Shown: one piece after another, positions 35,579 to 48,078 of the stretch
Position numbering within the stretch: position 1 is the first letter of the stretch
How the letters are laid out: each line of letters begins with the position of its first letter
Made by a program: the position numbers and the translations under genes
Assembly: GCA_015680905.1 (NCBI GenBank)
Contig: CM027381.1
Span: 62,481,001-62,545,000 of the forward strand
DNA length: 64,000 bases
From: Coptis chinensis
Taxonomy: Eukaryota > Streptophyta > Magnoliopsida > Ranunculales > Ranunculaceae
Direction of reading: 5' to 3'
Notes under the pieces: generated by a model
The model's input: the letters and a program-made list of their open reading frames with translations, nothing else
Told to the model about the DNA's origin: nothing
The model's database searches: none

Positions 35579-36085
35579 TGTTGACATATATGAGTGTCCC
35601 CGAGCCTACTCTAAAATATTAATAGAATTGACTTTTTACATAAGTTCGAACTTATAGAGAAATTGACAATTTAACATGGTATCAGAGCTTATGGTTTCTG
35701 AGAGCTCTCGGGTTCAACTCCTGCCAGGTGAAGATGTCAAGTCCTTCTACCTGTGCATTTCCACTCTTGTTAACCAGGTGAAGATGTCCAGTCTTTCTAT
35801 CTGTGTATTTCCAGCGTGTCCCGCTGAGGGGGAGTGTTGACATATATGAGTTTTTCCGAGTCTACTCTAATATATTAATAGAATTGACCATTCACATAAG
35901 TTCGAACTTATGGAGAAATTGACAATTTAAGATGGTATGGGAGCCTCTGGTTTCTGAGAGGTCTCGGGGTTCAACTCTTGCCAGGTGAAGATATCTAGTC
36001 CTTCTACTTGTGTATTTCCAGCGTGTCCTGCTGAGAGGGAGTGTTGACATATATGAGTGTCCCTAAGCTTACTCTAATATACTCT
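35579..36085 (+). mobile_element. Tandem TRIM retrotransposon (LTR-int-LTR-int-partial LTR)
   Basis: Three copies of an LTR starting TGTTGACATATATGAG: 35,579-35,676 (98 bp), 35,835-35,932 (98 bp) and 36,042 onward (cut short at about 36,085). The first LTR is followed at once by TGGTATCAGAGC, the methionine initiator tRNA primer-binding site; the second by a mutated TGGTATGGGAGC. Before LTR2 and LTR3 sit polypurine tracts (GAGGGGGAG and GAGAGGGAG). The internal regions are 158 and 109 bp, differing by a 49-bp duplication in the first. There is no coding capacity. Size and signals are those of terminal-repeat retrotransposons in miniature, mobilised by another element's enzymes. Confidence 0.88.
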
Positions 36086-39000
36086 AATGCATGGACGCAC
36101 CTAGTAAATGCCTGTGTCCACGTCAGACGCGGATGTCGGGAAGGATGCGACTCAGATGCGTGTCCGACGCGGTCAACACATTCAAGAAGTAGTCAACTGC
36201 AATGGATGCGGCGGTCAGGTTACATTTGGGACACGGTCAGGACGCGGGTCAACCAAAGAGAAATGGAGCGCTGATGACTAGGAAGAAGAATACCACCATC
36301 TTCTTCTCATGTGATGATCGTTGTTATAGTCTTACAAATGAAGTCAAAGCACTAAAATTTACAAAATCTTCATCCAAATTATGTAGGGTCGATGATTCAA
36401 GAGTGACTTGATACTATAAAATCACTAAATGGAATATTTTGAATAGAATAAGAAAATAATCTATGAAGAACAAAATTTTGACAACGATGGAGTTGATGGA
36501 TTGCATCCATCTTTTCTCTATCTATATAATAAAACACAACATGATTTCCACTATACAACAAATGTCAGATCATTCTACAATTATTAATCTCTAAAAAGAT
36601 CATTCTACAGTTCAAACCATACAGACTCCCGTCCCTATCTACTTCACAGACATCCTGTCCCTACCAATAAAAAAAACCAAAAACCAAATAATCACCATTC
36701 ACCACTGTCTCGCACATTGGATTCTTCTCCACCATCTAACTTCTTTATTAACCACTTCTCTTTGCTTCCATTGTCATTAAAAAAAAATGAATATGAAGGT
36801 GAACACTGGAGAGTCTTCTTTGTTACTCTTTATCATATCACATAAGGACGGGGTAAGAAGCTTTTGTTACATTGCTTCATTTAATGAATACTTTGTAGTA
36901 TGTTATTTGTAGTAACCACCTAATTCAATCTTTGCAACTGCGTTATGTCTTAAGGTTGATGAGCTTGCTGATTTCTTTTTTGGTTGCTCTCTGCAATTTA
37001 ATCGTTAAGGTAAGACATAGCTTTTTGACGCCAGGTTAAGTTTTAAACCACAACAATCCTTGACCACCATCATCCCACCACAATCACAAATGCCAAGTGT
37101 ATAAAAAAATTTCTGGCCACACTTCTTTTGGGATGAGATTCTCCCTTATCTCTGCTTTTCTCATGGTTGGTGTGTCATTCATTACTTCGCCAAACTCTTC
37201 TCTCTTCTTCCTGCCATATTCATAAATTCGCCATGAAAAAAGACGAATCGGGTTGAAGTAACTTTTCACTTCGATTTCCAAAACAACATGTTAGTTTAAA
37301 AACAAACAAATAATAAAATAAAAATAAAAATAAAAAATTGATTGATTAGTTCATACGTACGTGGTCAACAATATTAAAGTATAATATAATACAATTTTAT
37401 CTTGCTGCTAGATAGTTAGATGAGGTGAGAATTCTGAAATATAGTTATCACTTTCACTTATCAACTTTCACCAATTGTTTATTTTCTCTTTTTTCAAGTG
37501 GGTGATTTTATGGAAGCATGTTATGGGGGGAGGCAAAATCGACTTTGGATGGGCTCTAACAATTTCCTGGGTTTATTAAGATGGTGTGTCATTCATTACT
37601 TCACCATAATACAAAGTAACTGTTGTTTTTTTTAATAATGTTTTCTATTGCGAATTGCGATAGAATGGATTCATTATATTGTTGTTGAATCTTTCCTCTT
37701 ATTTGGTTTCCGGTTTCAGGATAACAACTTAACTTTTTTGATTTTAGTTCTAAGATTACGCAAACTCTCGAGTGGGTGGTGCTAAGATTCCCCAACTAAA
37801 TATTGTAATATATCAAATCCTATAAGATTCATTCATAATTTCATCCTTATTTTTTTGTCTCAAAATATAATTCAACGTATATATATCTAATTTTACCTTA
37901 TATTTGCTTCCAGTGTGCTTATGCAAACAATAAGACAATCTGATTAAAATTTACTCCATCAAATATAGAGTAAACATGGACCGCGCAATGAATCGGGAAA
38001 GGGTTCAGGAGTACACAGGTTTTTGTAATGGATGAAGACATAACACTTCCCAATGGAGAAGCTGACTGCAATCGTAAAGTTCTTTCCCTTTCTCTACGCA
38101 CGTTGAGCTAATGTACATCAATTGGGTCGTTTAATTATGGTAGAACGATTGACCGCCACGACTTGCTGCGCGTGCGGGTCTTTATGGTTTTCATCACAGT
38201 CCATATTTTTCTGAGAATGTAAGTCTGTCTCATACGTACTCATAGGAGTAGTATTCAGTGATATGAAATTCAAAATAGAGTCAACGAGATTTTAATTACC
38301 ATAAAATAACAAGATGAAAAGTTTTCAGTAGTAACGAGACTTATTGGTTGCCCTTGTAAAGAAGATGTTCCAAGTTGGAAGCTAGGGGGGAAATCATAGT
38401 TGCTATTATGAGTTTTTTTTTTTTTTTTCTTTCACAAACATATTTCACATGGTCAAGTCAGTTGTTGGGATATATTGACATTTATTTGCAGCCCTGTTGT
38501 CGTCAACTCGACCCTTTGTAATCTAATTCTGACTCAAATCAGTTATGTACATATGACTTAAGAAATTAGCTTAAGTCATCTTTGTGTGCTATTTCGTTTG
38601 GAATTTAGTATGAATGTAAATTTTGGGAAATTATAAAGTATTTTTTCTCATTAGGTGTATTAATTAATGTTGTTTTTCACTATGATTTATTTAATATTGC
38701 AGCAATTAACATTTCTATGGTAACCTCTACAGTAGTCTACTCCATTACAGATGCCTTTAATTTACACCGAATGTAATGGTAGCAACACCAACATCCACAA
38801 CTATATCACCTCGAACAACATCAGTTCCATCATCTAAAATTTGCATTTCGACTCATTTTTAAGTTCCGTATTTATATAACTATCCGCTTTCACCTGTTAA
38901 ATCTCTTCCTCCATATCTGCTAATTAGTGGATCCGAAAGGGAAGTGAACAATGTCATTTTTTAAATCGCACACTCTCTTCTTTAATTAAGGTGGTCCCTA

Positions 39001-40027
39001 ATGTTGAAATGTTGTAGCCATTATGCTTTCCTTATTCATCCATGCACATTGTCAACTGATGAAACTCCTAGTGGAGTATGCATAATTGTTAAATACAGAT
39101 GCGTACAAGTACAAAAATAGATATGCTTAACTTTTTCTGGGCACGCCTTTTAATGCCATTTTAGCTTTCTCAAAATTTCAAACTATTTTCAAGTCTTCAA
39201 CCTTTAAATCAACATTTTTTTTTTATTAAAATAAAATAAATAAAATCCATAATAGACCACCACTTTTAAGAAGTCTCTCACTCCCAAAAAACTAATGCCA
39301 TCTTGAAAATTTTCTCAAGTCTCTCTCTCCCAAAATAAAATAATAAATCACTCCACCCAATTTTTCCAGTACCATCCCAAAATTTTATTTTCTTCTTCTC
39401 ATACTCATACACTCTACCAAATAATTAAGAAGAAGATGCCAAAAAAAATAAAAAATGATACAACCTTTCTCTTTACAAGGTATTTGAAATTTTGTCGTAG
39501 TTGGGCAACCCCACAAGAACTGTGTATTCTATTACCTTTATATTTTGAATTTTGTTTACTGCCATGCCACTCTCATTTTTCTTAATTATCAAAAAAATCC
39601 AAATTCTAAAATTAATAGCAAAATTGACTATTTAAAAAAGTTAAGTTCACTATTGATATAAAAAGAAAGGAATACAAGTGAATACACATGGGTCCACTTA
39701 AATTTAGAGAGTGTTTCTCATAGAGGACCCGATGAATTTCATGTTTGTAGTTCTTAGCTTCTATCGTGTTAGTGTATGTTTTTGTATATGTGCCAATAGA
39801 TGTGCATTTCACATTTCAATATTCAAGAGGAAATATCAAGTGAATCAAAACTTCACACAATCGTTTGCATATATGATTGGTGTCTATACCTTATTGTCAA
39901 AAAAAAAAAAAAAAAACCCAATGAGATACATCTCACATTTCATGTTTTTGTAGCGGAAAAAAAAAATCTCACATTTCGTGAACTTATAGAAATTAAAAAT
40001 AAAATAAAAGTAATAATAATAATAATA

Positions 40028-40069
<42 letters not shown>

Positions 40070-40699
40070 TGTCAACTTAATTATAAGCACAACATAAAAA
40101 AACCCAGTATGACACAAAGAAGTATAGATCTAGGGTTGGCAATGGGTTGGATCGGTCCGGATATATGCAAATCCAAAACCGATATGTTTTTCAACAATGC
40201 AAACCTAGAACCGGACTGGACCCAAACAGATATTTGAGTTCGTTAATTAAAGAACCAAAACCGAACTGATTTTTTTTTTTTTTTTTCGATTTGTTCTGAA
40301 TCAATAACCTAAATTTGGACTGGTGAACTGAGTCATTCTATAATTGGATCCTAATTTCCATTATATAAATATTAAATAATTTTTTTTTTGCTAAACACAA
40401 ACAAAGTATACAAATCCAAAAGGCATAATGGATGATTTGAAATCCAAATTTGTCAGAGAGGATTTTCCTTTAGATAGAAACCATCTTTTTATTATGTAAA
40501 AAAATATAGTAATATTACATATGTCTTTTGCATATCTTATTTTGGAAATTTAAATGTTGCAATATTGCATAAGGTAATAGGAATATGGGGACAAAGCTGA
40601 AAATGACAAAATTCCAAAATAACGAACCAAAAACCCACCCTTATTTCAAAAACACTCTCAAAGACAATAGTTGACTTTTGTCCAAAAAAGACAATAGTA
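36086..40699. other. Gene-poor stretch with microsatellites
   Basis: A CG-rich patch at 36,095-36,250 (repeated GACGCGG and GTCCGACGC) resembles a similar patch at about 2,880-2,960. A (TAA/AAT)n microsatellite occupies about 40,008-40,067. Poly-A/T runs lie at 38,409-38,428, 39,899-39,916, 40,270-40,286 and 40,381-40,390; the last precedes GCTAAACAC and may be another retroposon tail on the minus strand. No gene is supported. Confidence 0.45.
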
Positions 40700-40703
40700 C
40701 CTT

Positions 40704-40891
40704 GGTATGCACAGGTGTCGGTGCATACCACCTTAGGTATGCATAGACATCAGTGCATACCAAACATCACAAAGAAAATAGTATGCATGAGCGTTAGTGC
40801 ATACCACCTCTTGGTATGCGAGGTATGCACAGACATCAGTACATACCAAGCATCACAAAGAAAATGGTATGCACAAGTGTTAGTGCATACC
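40704..40891. repeat. Array of five 26-bp palindromic units
   Basis: Units starting at 40,704, 40,736, 40,780, 40,822 and 40,866 each have arms GGTATGCA and TGCATACC (small deviations) around a 10-base loop. Units 2-3 and 4-5 form an 86-bp tandem duplication. Flanking DNA contains CTCTCAAAGACAA-type motifs. Confidence 0.85.
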
Positions 40892-41572
40892 ACCTTTTGG
40901 TATGTGATAAACACTCAAAACTGTAATACTAAACCCCATAAAGACATAGTGTTTTGGTTAATTATGTGTTTAATAATCATAAAATAATTATATTTTCGTA
41001 CTTTTGCAGGTTTCCACAGTTAACGTGAATATGATAATAAAACATGCATCAAAGTATGGGAATAATGTGCATACTTGAAGTCTTCCCACTCAGCCTCAGT
41101 GAAGTGGAGCCTGACTAGAGCTGAAGTTTCCAAAGGGATAAAACCAGTGCAGAACGGGTCCACGTGTAAAGAAGCAGCAAACTTCTGAAGCTCACATCAT
41201 TCAAACCTGGATGTCGATTTCGACTAGTGAACTGCCAGAACAACTCCGGCTGACGATTTAACTCTAAAAAGAAGAAAAAGTGTAAAATGTCAAAATCCGA
41301 AGAATTTCACTAGACGGCGGCGATGTGGACCCACTTTCATAGCGGCATTTAATTTGTCAACATAGGCAGGTGGTAAGTGATGGTCACAATTGTGTGACAC
41401 CTTGCACATAAGAAAAGACGAAACAAATTAATGTATGAATTGATTTGAGGAAAACAACAAAACCTTAAAAAGTTTGGCTTATTATGGGACAAAATGACAA
41501 AAAACCTTTAAAACAAAGTTTGGATTGTTTGAAATGAGAAAAAGACAAAACAAAAAGAGAGGGGCTTCACGG

Positions 41573-41594
41573 AGTATATATATATATATATATG
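41573..41594. repeat. (TA)n microsatellite
   Basis: About 20 bp of TA repeat. Confidence 0.8.
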
Positions 41595-41599
41595 AGATG

Positions 41600-43100
41600 G
41601 GGACCTTACCTTTATTTTGTGTTGGAGACTTTAGTTTTAGCTTTTCATTTTCCAGTACGTTGTCTTGCTTTCCTTTCTAGTAGCTTTCATACTAGCATTA
41701 GTACTGTAAGTCTTTTACCTTAATAAAATCCATTTCTTTTCTAGTTACATTCCTATTCTTTAATTACTTGTTTATTATAGACAATAAGATCATTTAATCA
41801 TCCATCATGACCATGAGCTAAAACCCTCCCAAGGGGGAGGGTTAACGACTCTCATGTTCCGATCCGGTTAACACTTTAAATGTTCTAGAATCACTACTTA
41901 GGAATTAGGTGTAGATTATGCATCCGGTCCCAAAATGATTGAGCGAGACTGGCCAAATTTGGAGTACTGACACTCCAAAACAGTCTTGCGCGAGACTTGG
42001 ATTACACTATGTCCAGTCTCGTGCGAGACCTTATGGTGTCCGCCAGCACTCTGGTTTGTCCAGCTGATGTAGAATCAAGCCAGGAGTTGAAATGATATTC
42101 TAGAGATAGAATATTAGTTCAACTCCTTATGCTAGTGTGATGAGCTCAGAGATGAGTGCATTCCACTAGGGATCGATACTCGACGCCGTTTTGGGTTTGT
42201 CTATGAACTTGAGACGGATTAGAGCTGTAGGGATATGGTTATCTAAAATTGGGAACTGATTTTGCATGAGTATAGTTAACCCTTTTCCTGTCTCTTTATC
42301 CTTGTTTATTTTATGTCGAAATCATCGTTATTATTTTACGTCACTTGCATTGTCGTTAATTTATCTAAACCTAAGAAATAACCTAAAATCCTACTCACTA
42401 AAAGTTGTATATCCAGTTGTGAACCTTGCCTATCCCTAAGGTATGGACGATCCCTTACTCGACCTATCCTACTAACCCACGTGAGTAAGGTAACTTGACT
42501 AATTGAACGTTTACGGACTTTGGACTTTGGACTAAAATAATCTAAACCCTAAATTACCGATTATCAAATGGCGCCGCTGCACGCCTAAGGAATCTGGACA
42601 TTAGACATAACAACTGGAATACATCATTGGACAACCCCCCCTCTCCTACCCCCTCATATTTTCGATTTTCATTTGTTTTGTGATAATAACGTGTTACGTA
42701 CTTGCTTGTACCAACTTTTCTTTTTCTACTAACAGGTATCTGTGAACCAGATAGGGATTATCATAATTAGCACAGTCTAAGAATTCCGTAGGAAGTTGAG
42801 GTACTGTATTCATCTTATAGTCTCGGATGAGACTTTTAATAATAGCGCGCGAGACTAACCTGGAGTATCAACACTCCAGTTTTCAGGTCCAAGCTACTTT
42901 CCCTCTCAGTACTATTTTGCACTCTTTAGACCTGTTATCCCACTTCCAGTAAGTTCACAAGCTTAGGAGTTAATTCGATCGTTCTACAAGGAAAAACGGG
43001 ACGCCAGGTTTCGAATTCTTAAACTCCTCAAAATTTGTCGAGGATATTATTTGGTTGCTTGCTATAACCTGTTTTACTTTGCATATTTGTGTGTTGACAT
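41600..43100 (+). mobile_element. Possible Gypsy LTR/leader remnant, plus orientation
   Basis: ATCAAATGGCGCCGCTGC at about 42,565 resembles the primer-binding region typical of Tat/Athila Gypsy elements, preceded by LTR-like sequence with repeated CGCGCGAGAC motifs (about 41,943-42,035 and 42,840-42,860). The orientation is opposite to the Gypsy coding remnant to the right, so it would be a separate insertion. LTR ends and partner LTR were not located. Confidence 0.35.
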
Positions 43101-43573
43101 GAGAACTCCTTGCATGTATAGAATTTTTCCTAAGTAAATATGGTTCGTCATTTACATATTCACGTTAACACAGTTAATATAATTCGAATATATTTGGATG
43201 TCTGCGTGATTTCAAACCACTGGCTTAGATTATTTTTGTATGTGTATGTTACATCCATTCACGTTCGCGGTATTACTCTGCATGAGTACATTCTAGAAAT
43301 TCCTCTAGCTCGCATATAGTTGCACGTGTAGGTTATATTTTGTGTATACACAGCTATATATATTATTGCATGCGTAGGACGTGTTTCTATTCACGTAGGA
43401 GTAATACGTAGTTGCATGTGTAGCCTTCCTCTATATAACTAGCATGTGTTAATTGCATGCTTAGTCATCTATTTTGGTATCTCTCGTTTTTAATTGCATG
43501 TTTCATAATCACGTTTCCATAATACATTAATTACGTAAAGTAAAATATATGACTAAGCATGCAATTAACACAG

Positions 43574-43925
43574 GCCTAATACCAGGACTTCTTGTGCCTG
43601 ATAATTGCGCATTGCTGCAGATACCATGACTTCTTGTGCCTGATAATCGTGCATTGCTACAGATACCAGGATTTATTGTGCCTGATAATCGTGCATTGCT
43701 ACAGATACCAAGACTTCTTTTGCTTGATAATCGTGCATTGCTGCAAATACCAGGACTTCTTGATATTGTGTCTGATATCGTACATTGCTGCATATACTAG
43801 GACTTCTTGATATTATTGTGCCTGATATCGCACATTGCTATAGATACCAGGACTTCGTGATATTGTGCTTGATATCACACATTGCTGCAGATACCATGAC
43901 TTCTTGATATTGTTCCACATATTGT
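43574..43925. repeat. Minisatellite, 42-bp units growing to about 50 bp
   Basis: Seven or eight head-to-tail copies of ATACCAGGACTTCTTG ... CATTGCTGCAG. The first four are 42 bp (14 codons, which is why frames through it repeat NARLSGTRSPGIC). Later copies gain a GATATT insertion and are longer and more diverged. Confidence 0.88.
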
Positions 43926-44096
43926 AATTGAACACTTGAATCTTTTTATTGAAGAAAAGAAGAAATACATATTTGATATTCTCTATTAATAAAATGCTTT
44001 CAAATTGCTTACATTTTGAGGCTTATGCATAATTTCTACTTGCATTTTTCAAGTAATAAGCTCCATTGATTTTTACCTTATGAATGATATAAGGAC

Positions 44097-44832
44097 CAGT
44101 GCCGGCTCGTCCATTAGGCGGCTGCCTAAGGCCTCTCATTTGGAAAGGCCTCATTATTACTAAACTAACCTTACACTTTCACCAAATCCTATTTTCAGTT
44201 GTATAATAATATTTTAGCAAACCAAGGATATAAAAGTCATTCGATGCAACTAATTAACTAAATTCTTTCTTTTCTCGCACTAAATTTCGGAGAATATTAA
44301 TTATGATAAGTACACATTCAAGAAGTTCATTAAAGATTATCATTAATCTAACGGTCACAAATGAGTCGTGAACTTATTTCTCTGTAAGTGTCCCCATTTA
44401 ACCAACTTTCTTTCTTGAAAAAAACTATAAAAAAAGAAATAAATAATAGATATGAATAAATAACTTTCCATGAATCAAGAGTCCAACAATCTGTCTTCGT
44501 TTTCTCTCCATATTCCCGTCTCACTTTCGCTTTCTTTTCATCTCTCTAATTCTTGATTGTTAGTTTCAAATTTAGAAGGTATTAAGGTTTCAAAAAAATT
44601 AAAAAAAATATCTTTCATGGCTCTACTTTGGCATGACAAAACTTGGAGCTTTTCTTTCCAATTTACTATATGTATAAAAACTACAAAATGGGGATTACTT
44701 CAATAGATAATATGGGTTTTCACTACACTTTTATTTTACTTTTAATAACTTACACTAGATTTTATTTTCCTCCATTAAAGACCCCATATTTTGTCTTTGC
44801 CTAAGGCCTCACTTTACCTTGAGCCGGCCCTG
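44097..44832. mobile_element. Non-autonomous hAT element nested in Gypsy integrase, 736 bp
   Basis: Ends CAGTGCCGGCTC and GAGCCGGCCCTG are flanked on both sides by ATAAGGAC (44,089-44,096 and 44,833-44,840), an exact 8-bp target duplication. CAG-GCCGGC ends are typical for hAT elements. There is no transposase frame. Removing it conceptually rejoins the integrase reading, so it is younger than the Gypsy copy. Confidence 0.9.
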
Positions 44833-44840
44833 ATAAGGAC

Positions 44841-45693
44841 CATCCCAATTTGCTGATAACTTTCCTACACCTTTTTCCTTTGTAGCTTGAGTCACCATTT
44901 TCAAGACCAAATCTCCAGCTTGAAATCTTTTTTCTTTTACCTTCTTATTGAAAACCTTCTTAAGTTCTTTGTGATAGGTGTCGAGCTTCAGTCTCCCCCC
45001 CCCCCCCCTCCCAGATTTAAGACTTTTGTTTACATTATATCATCATTTAATTTGCCCGTTCATTAAGACCTTAGTCTTATATGTTTCAACAACCATCTTT
45101 GCTGGAGTGACTGCTTCCATTCCATATGCTAATGTGAACGGACTTTCACTAGTTGCAGTTCTTGGAGTTGTTTTATAAGCCCATAGAACGTTATTAATAA
45201 GCTCATCCACCCATAAACTTTTCTTATCTTCCAACTTCTTTTTGATATCATCCATTATTGTCTTGTTTGTTGCTTCTGCTTGTCTATTTCCTTGAGCGTA
45301 ATATGGTAATGATGTAAAATGTTTTATTCTATATGAATCCAAGAACGTTTTTACCTTTCCTCCTTCGAATTAGGGGCCATTGTCCGATATGATTGCATGT
45401 GGTAAACCATATCGACAGACACCTCTCTTAAAGAGAAAATTTATTACATCTTGCTATTTCACATGCTGAAGTGATATGGCCTCAACCCATTTTGTAAAGT
45501 AATCCGTTACTGCTAGCGTGAACCTTTTTTTTCCTCTTCCAGGAACTAGTGGACCCAATATATCCATTCCCCATAATACAAATGGCCATGGATTTGATAC
45601 GCAATGCAATTTTTCGGCTGGTACATGTATAGATATCCCATGCTTTTGGCATTGTATGCATTTTTTTGCATATCGAAGGCAGTCTCTTCGCAT
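44841..45693 (-). pseudogene. Gypsy (Tat) integrase, degenerate and interrupted
   Basis: Landmarks in order: zinc-binding end DCLRYAKKCIQCQKHG, catalytic-core start WGMDILGPLVPGRGKKR and YFTKWVEAISL, then after stops HFTSLPYYAQGNRQAEATNK and WAYKTTPRTATSESPFTLAY. The C-terminal domain (KMVTQATKEKGVGKLSANWD) is cut by the hAT element at 44,832 and resumes left of 44,097 (YIIHKVKINGAYYL). Confidence 0.8.
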
Positions 45694-46080
45694 TTGTGGC
45701 CAGAAATACCCCTATCTTGTTATTTTGTTTGCTAATGTTCTTCTAGCCTAGTGATTCTCACATTCTCCTTTAGGTAACTCTGCTATAATGAGATGAGCAT
45801 CTGCTGAAGATAAACATTTCAAATGTGGACCTCTTGGATTCTTCTGATATAACTCATCATCTAGTAAGACATATCTTTGTGCTCCTGACTTGATTTTCCT
45901 TGTTTCATTCTTATTTTCAGCTAATTTACTGATGGATAAGAATGAAATGTAAATTTCCATCAATGACGCCCCCAGCGTATCAATTTCCATGACTTCAAAT
46001 TCATTAACTTTGATGCTTGGCTTTTGTTGAACTCTGATATGCAAGAGTCTTCCAAAGTATCGGCATGTCTATTCTCTCCT

Positions 46081-47123
46081 CTATTTAAATGTTGGAACTT
46101 TATCTTGTTGAAGTCTTTGAGTTTTAATCTTATGAAGCTCGATCAGGTAATCAACCATGTTGTCACATTTTGTTGAGTACCCTCCATTAATTTGGCTGAC
46201 AACTAGTTGTGAATCACTAAATACTGATAATTCTTTCACTTTTAGAGTTTTTGCCATCTCCAAACCTGTTATCAATGTTTCATATTCTACTTTATTATTC
46301 AATGTATGGAAACCCAAAGTAATTGCTGTTTCCAATCTTTGATTATCTGGAGTTACCAATACTACTCTGACACCGCAACACAACCATTATTTCCTAATGA
46401 CCCATCAACGAAAAGTCTCCAACCATTTGTTTTTTCCCATGGATCATCTTCATCCATAATATTTTGTGGTTCATGCATTCTTCTTCTTCAATTGCTCAAT
46501 TTGCATCTTCACATGGAAAATCTGCTAAAACTTTACTCTTTTATGAAGATTTGTGCCGATATTCGATACCGAACTCATCAATTAACACTGACCACTTCGA
46601 CATTCTTCCCGACTTCGCATTTTTTGCTAGTGTTTGTTGGGGGGGGGGGATTTGTCATCACGATCACTGAATGTGACTGAAAATATGGTTTCAACCTCTG
46701 AGTTGAAAACAACAATGCTTACACTTATTTCTCGAGTGTCGAATATCTTGTTTCTACATCCAGCATTGTCTTGCTTTGGAATATACTGGTCTTTCCACTC
46801 CATTTTCTACTTTAACCAACACTGAACTTATAGCAAAATCCGACACGACTAAATATAAAAGAAGGCTCTCACCTTGATTCTTGATTCCTGAGAAACTTTA
46901 TGTTCTTTTTGAGCATTTTGAATAGTGGCTTGCATCTATCTGAAGTTCTCGAGATGAACCTATTGCGAACTGCAATCCTTCCAGTTAATCTTTGGATTTG
47001 TTTCCTCGTTGTTAGTGACGACATCTGCTAAAGTGCTCGTATCTGATCCGGATTGGCATCAATGCCTCTTCTTGTGAGAATATATCCTAAAAACTTTTCC
47101 GAACCTACTCCAAATGTGCACAT
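46081..47123 (-). pseudogene. Gypsy (Tat) RNase H and second RNase H, degenerate
   Basis: After RT, broken frames show YLVVSDFAISSVLVKVENG (first RNase H). From 46,383, LGFHTLNNKVEYETLITGLE and LSVFSDSQLVVSQINGGYST mark the additional RNase H known from Tat elements. Several frameshifts lie between 46,400 and 47,100, and a run of nine G at about 46,640 is one likely cause. Confidence 0.75.
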
Positions 47124-48078
47124 TTATGGATTGAGTTTCATATTGAATTTTTTGAATATTCGAAATACAATATCGAGATCCTTCACATGATCATCTGCTT
47201 TCTTAGATTTTATGACCATATCATCGATATAGACTTCAACAATTCTTTTTATCAACTTTCTGAACATCTTTTCTACCAACCTTTGATAAGTTGCCCGATC
47301 ATTTTTCAAACCGAAAGACATTCTTATAAAGCAATATAACCCTCCTTCCACAACGAACATCGTTTTTAATTGATCTATAATTGCCATTAGGATTTGGAAA
47401 TAACTTGAATATCCATCATAGAAACTGAGCAACTCGTAACTAGTTGTTCTATCCACGTACCAACTCCGATCATCAATTCTTGGCATTGGATAATAATCCT
47501 TTGGACATTCCTTGTTTACATCAGTGAAATCAACACAAATTCTGACTTTTCCATTCTTCTTTGGTACAACTACAATGTTTGCTACCCATTCTGAGTGTTC
47601 CACCTCTTTTTTTATTCCATTGTCGAGCATCTTTTGAATTTCTTCTTGTAATACTGCTTTCTCATACATCTGTCTTATCCTTCTTTGTTTTTGATGAACT
47701 GGACTTGCATTTGATTTCATGTTTAGCCTATGAGAGCATATTGTTGGATCAATACCAGGGAGATCCGACATCGACCAGGCAAACACATCTTTGTTATCTT
47801 TCAAAAATATTATCAACTCCTCCATTATTTTTGAATTTAGCTACATCGACCAGGCAAACACATCTTTGTTATCTTTCAAAAATATTATCAACTCCTCCCT
47901 TATTTTTGAATTTAGCTCTATTCCAATGAATGTGAAACATTCTTCATTTTCCTTTCCAATATTGATCCTTTCCACTTCTTCTATTGTTTTGCTTACTAAT
48001 GTCTCCTCTTATTTCTTCAACTCTAATGTGAACTCTAACTGCTCTTGCTTTTTCTTTGGTATCGGTCTCGGCATCTAG
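47124..48078 (-). pseudogene. Gypsy (Tat) reverse transcriptase, degenerate
   Basis: The largest open block (233 codons) holds RT landmarks: GIKKEVEHSEWVANIVVVPK, KVRICVDFTDVNKECPKD and the catalytic box VYIDDMVIKSK (YIDD). A 75-bp direct duplication at about 47,768-47,917 repeats 25 codons (IIFLKDNKDVFAWS) and introduces a TAG at its junction. A second in-frame stop and frame changes follow downstream. Confidence 0.85.

Noticed and set aside
35677..35688. tRNA-like sequence TGGTATCAGAGC
   Set aside because: It is the retrotransposon primer-binding site, not a tRNA gene; no cloverleaf around it.
36515..36545. Possible Helitron 5' end (TCTCTATCTATATAATAAAA)
   Set aside because: Resembles some plant Helitron starts, but no CTRR end with hairpin was located downstream.
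39884..40117. Minus-strand frame rich in tyrosine
   Set aside because: Direct translation of the (TAA)n microsatellite and a poly-A run.
43527..43810. Repeat proteins on both strands with a 14-residue period
   Set aside because: Produced by the 42-bp minisatellite; no start context or domain.
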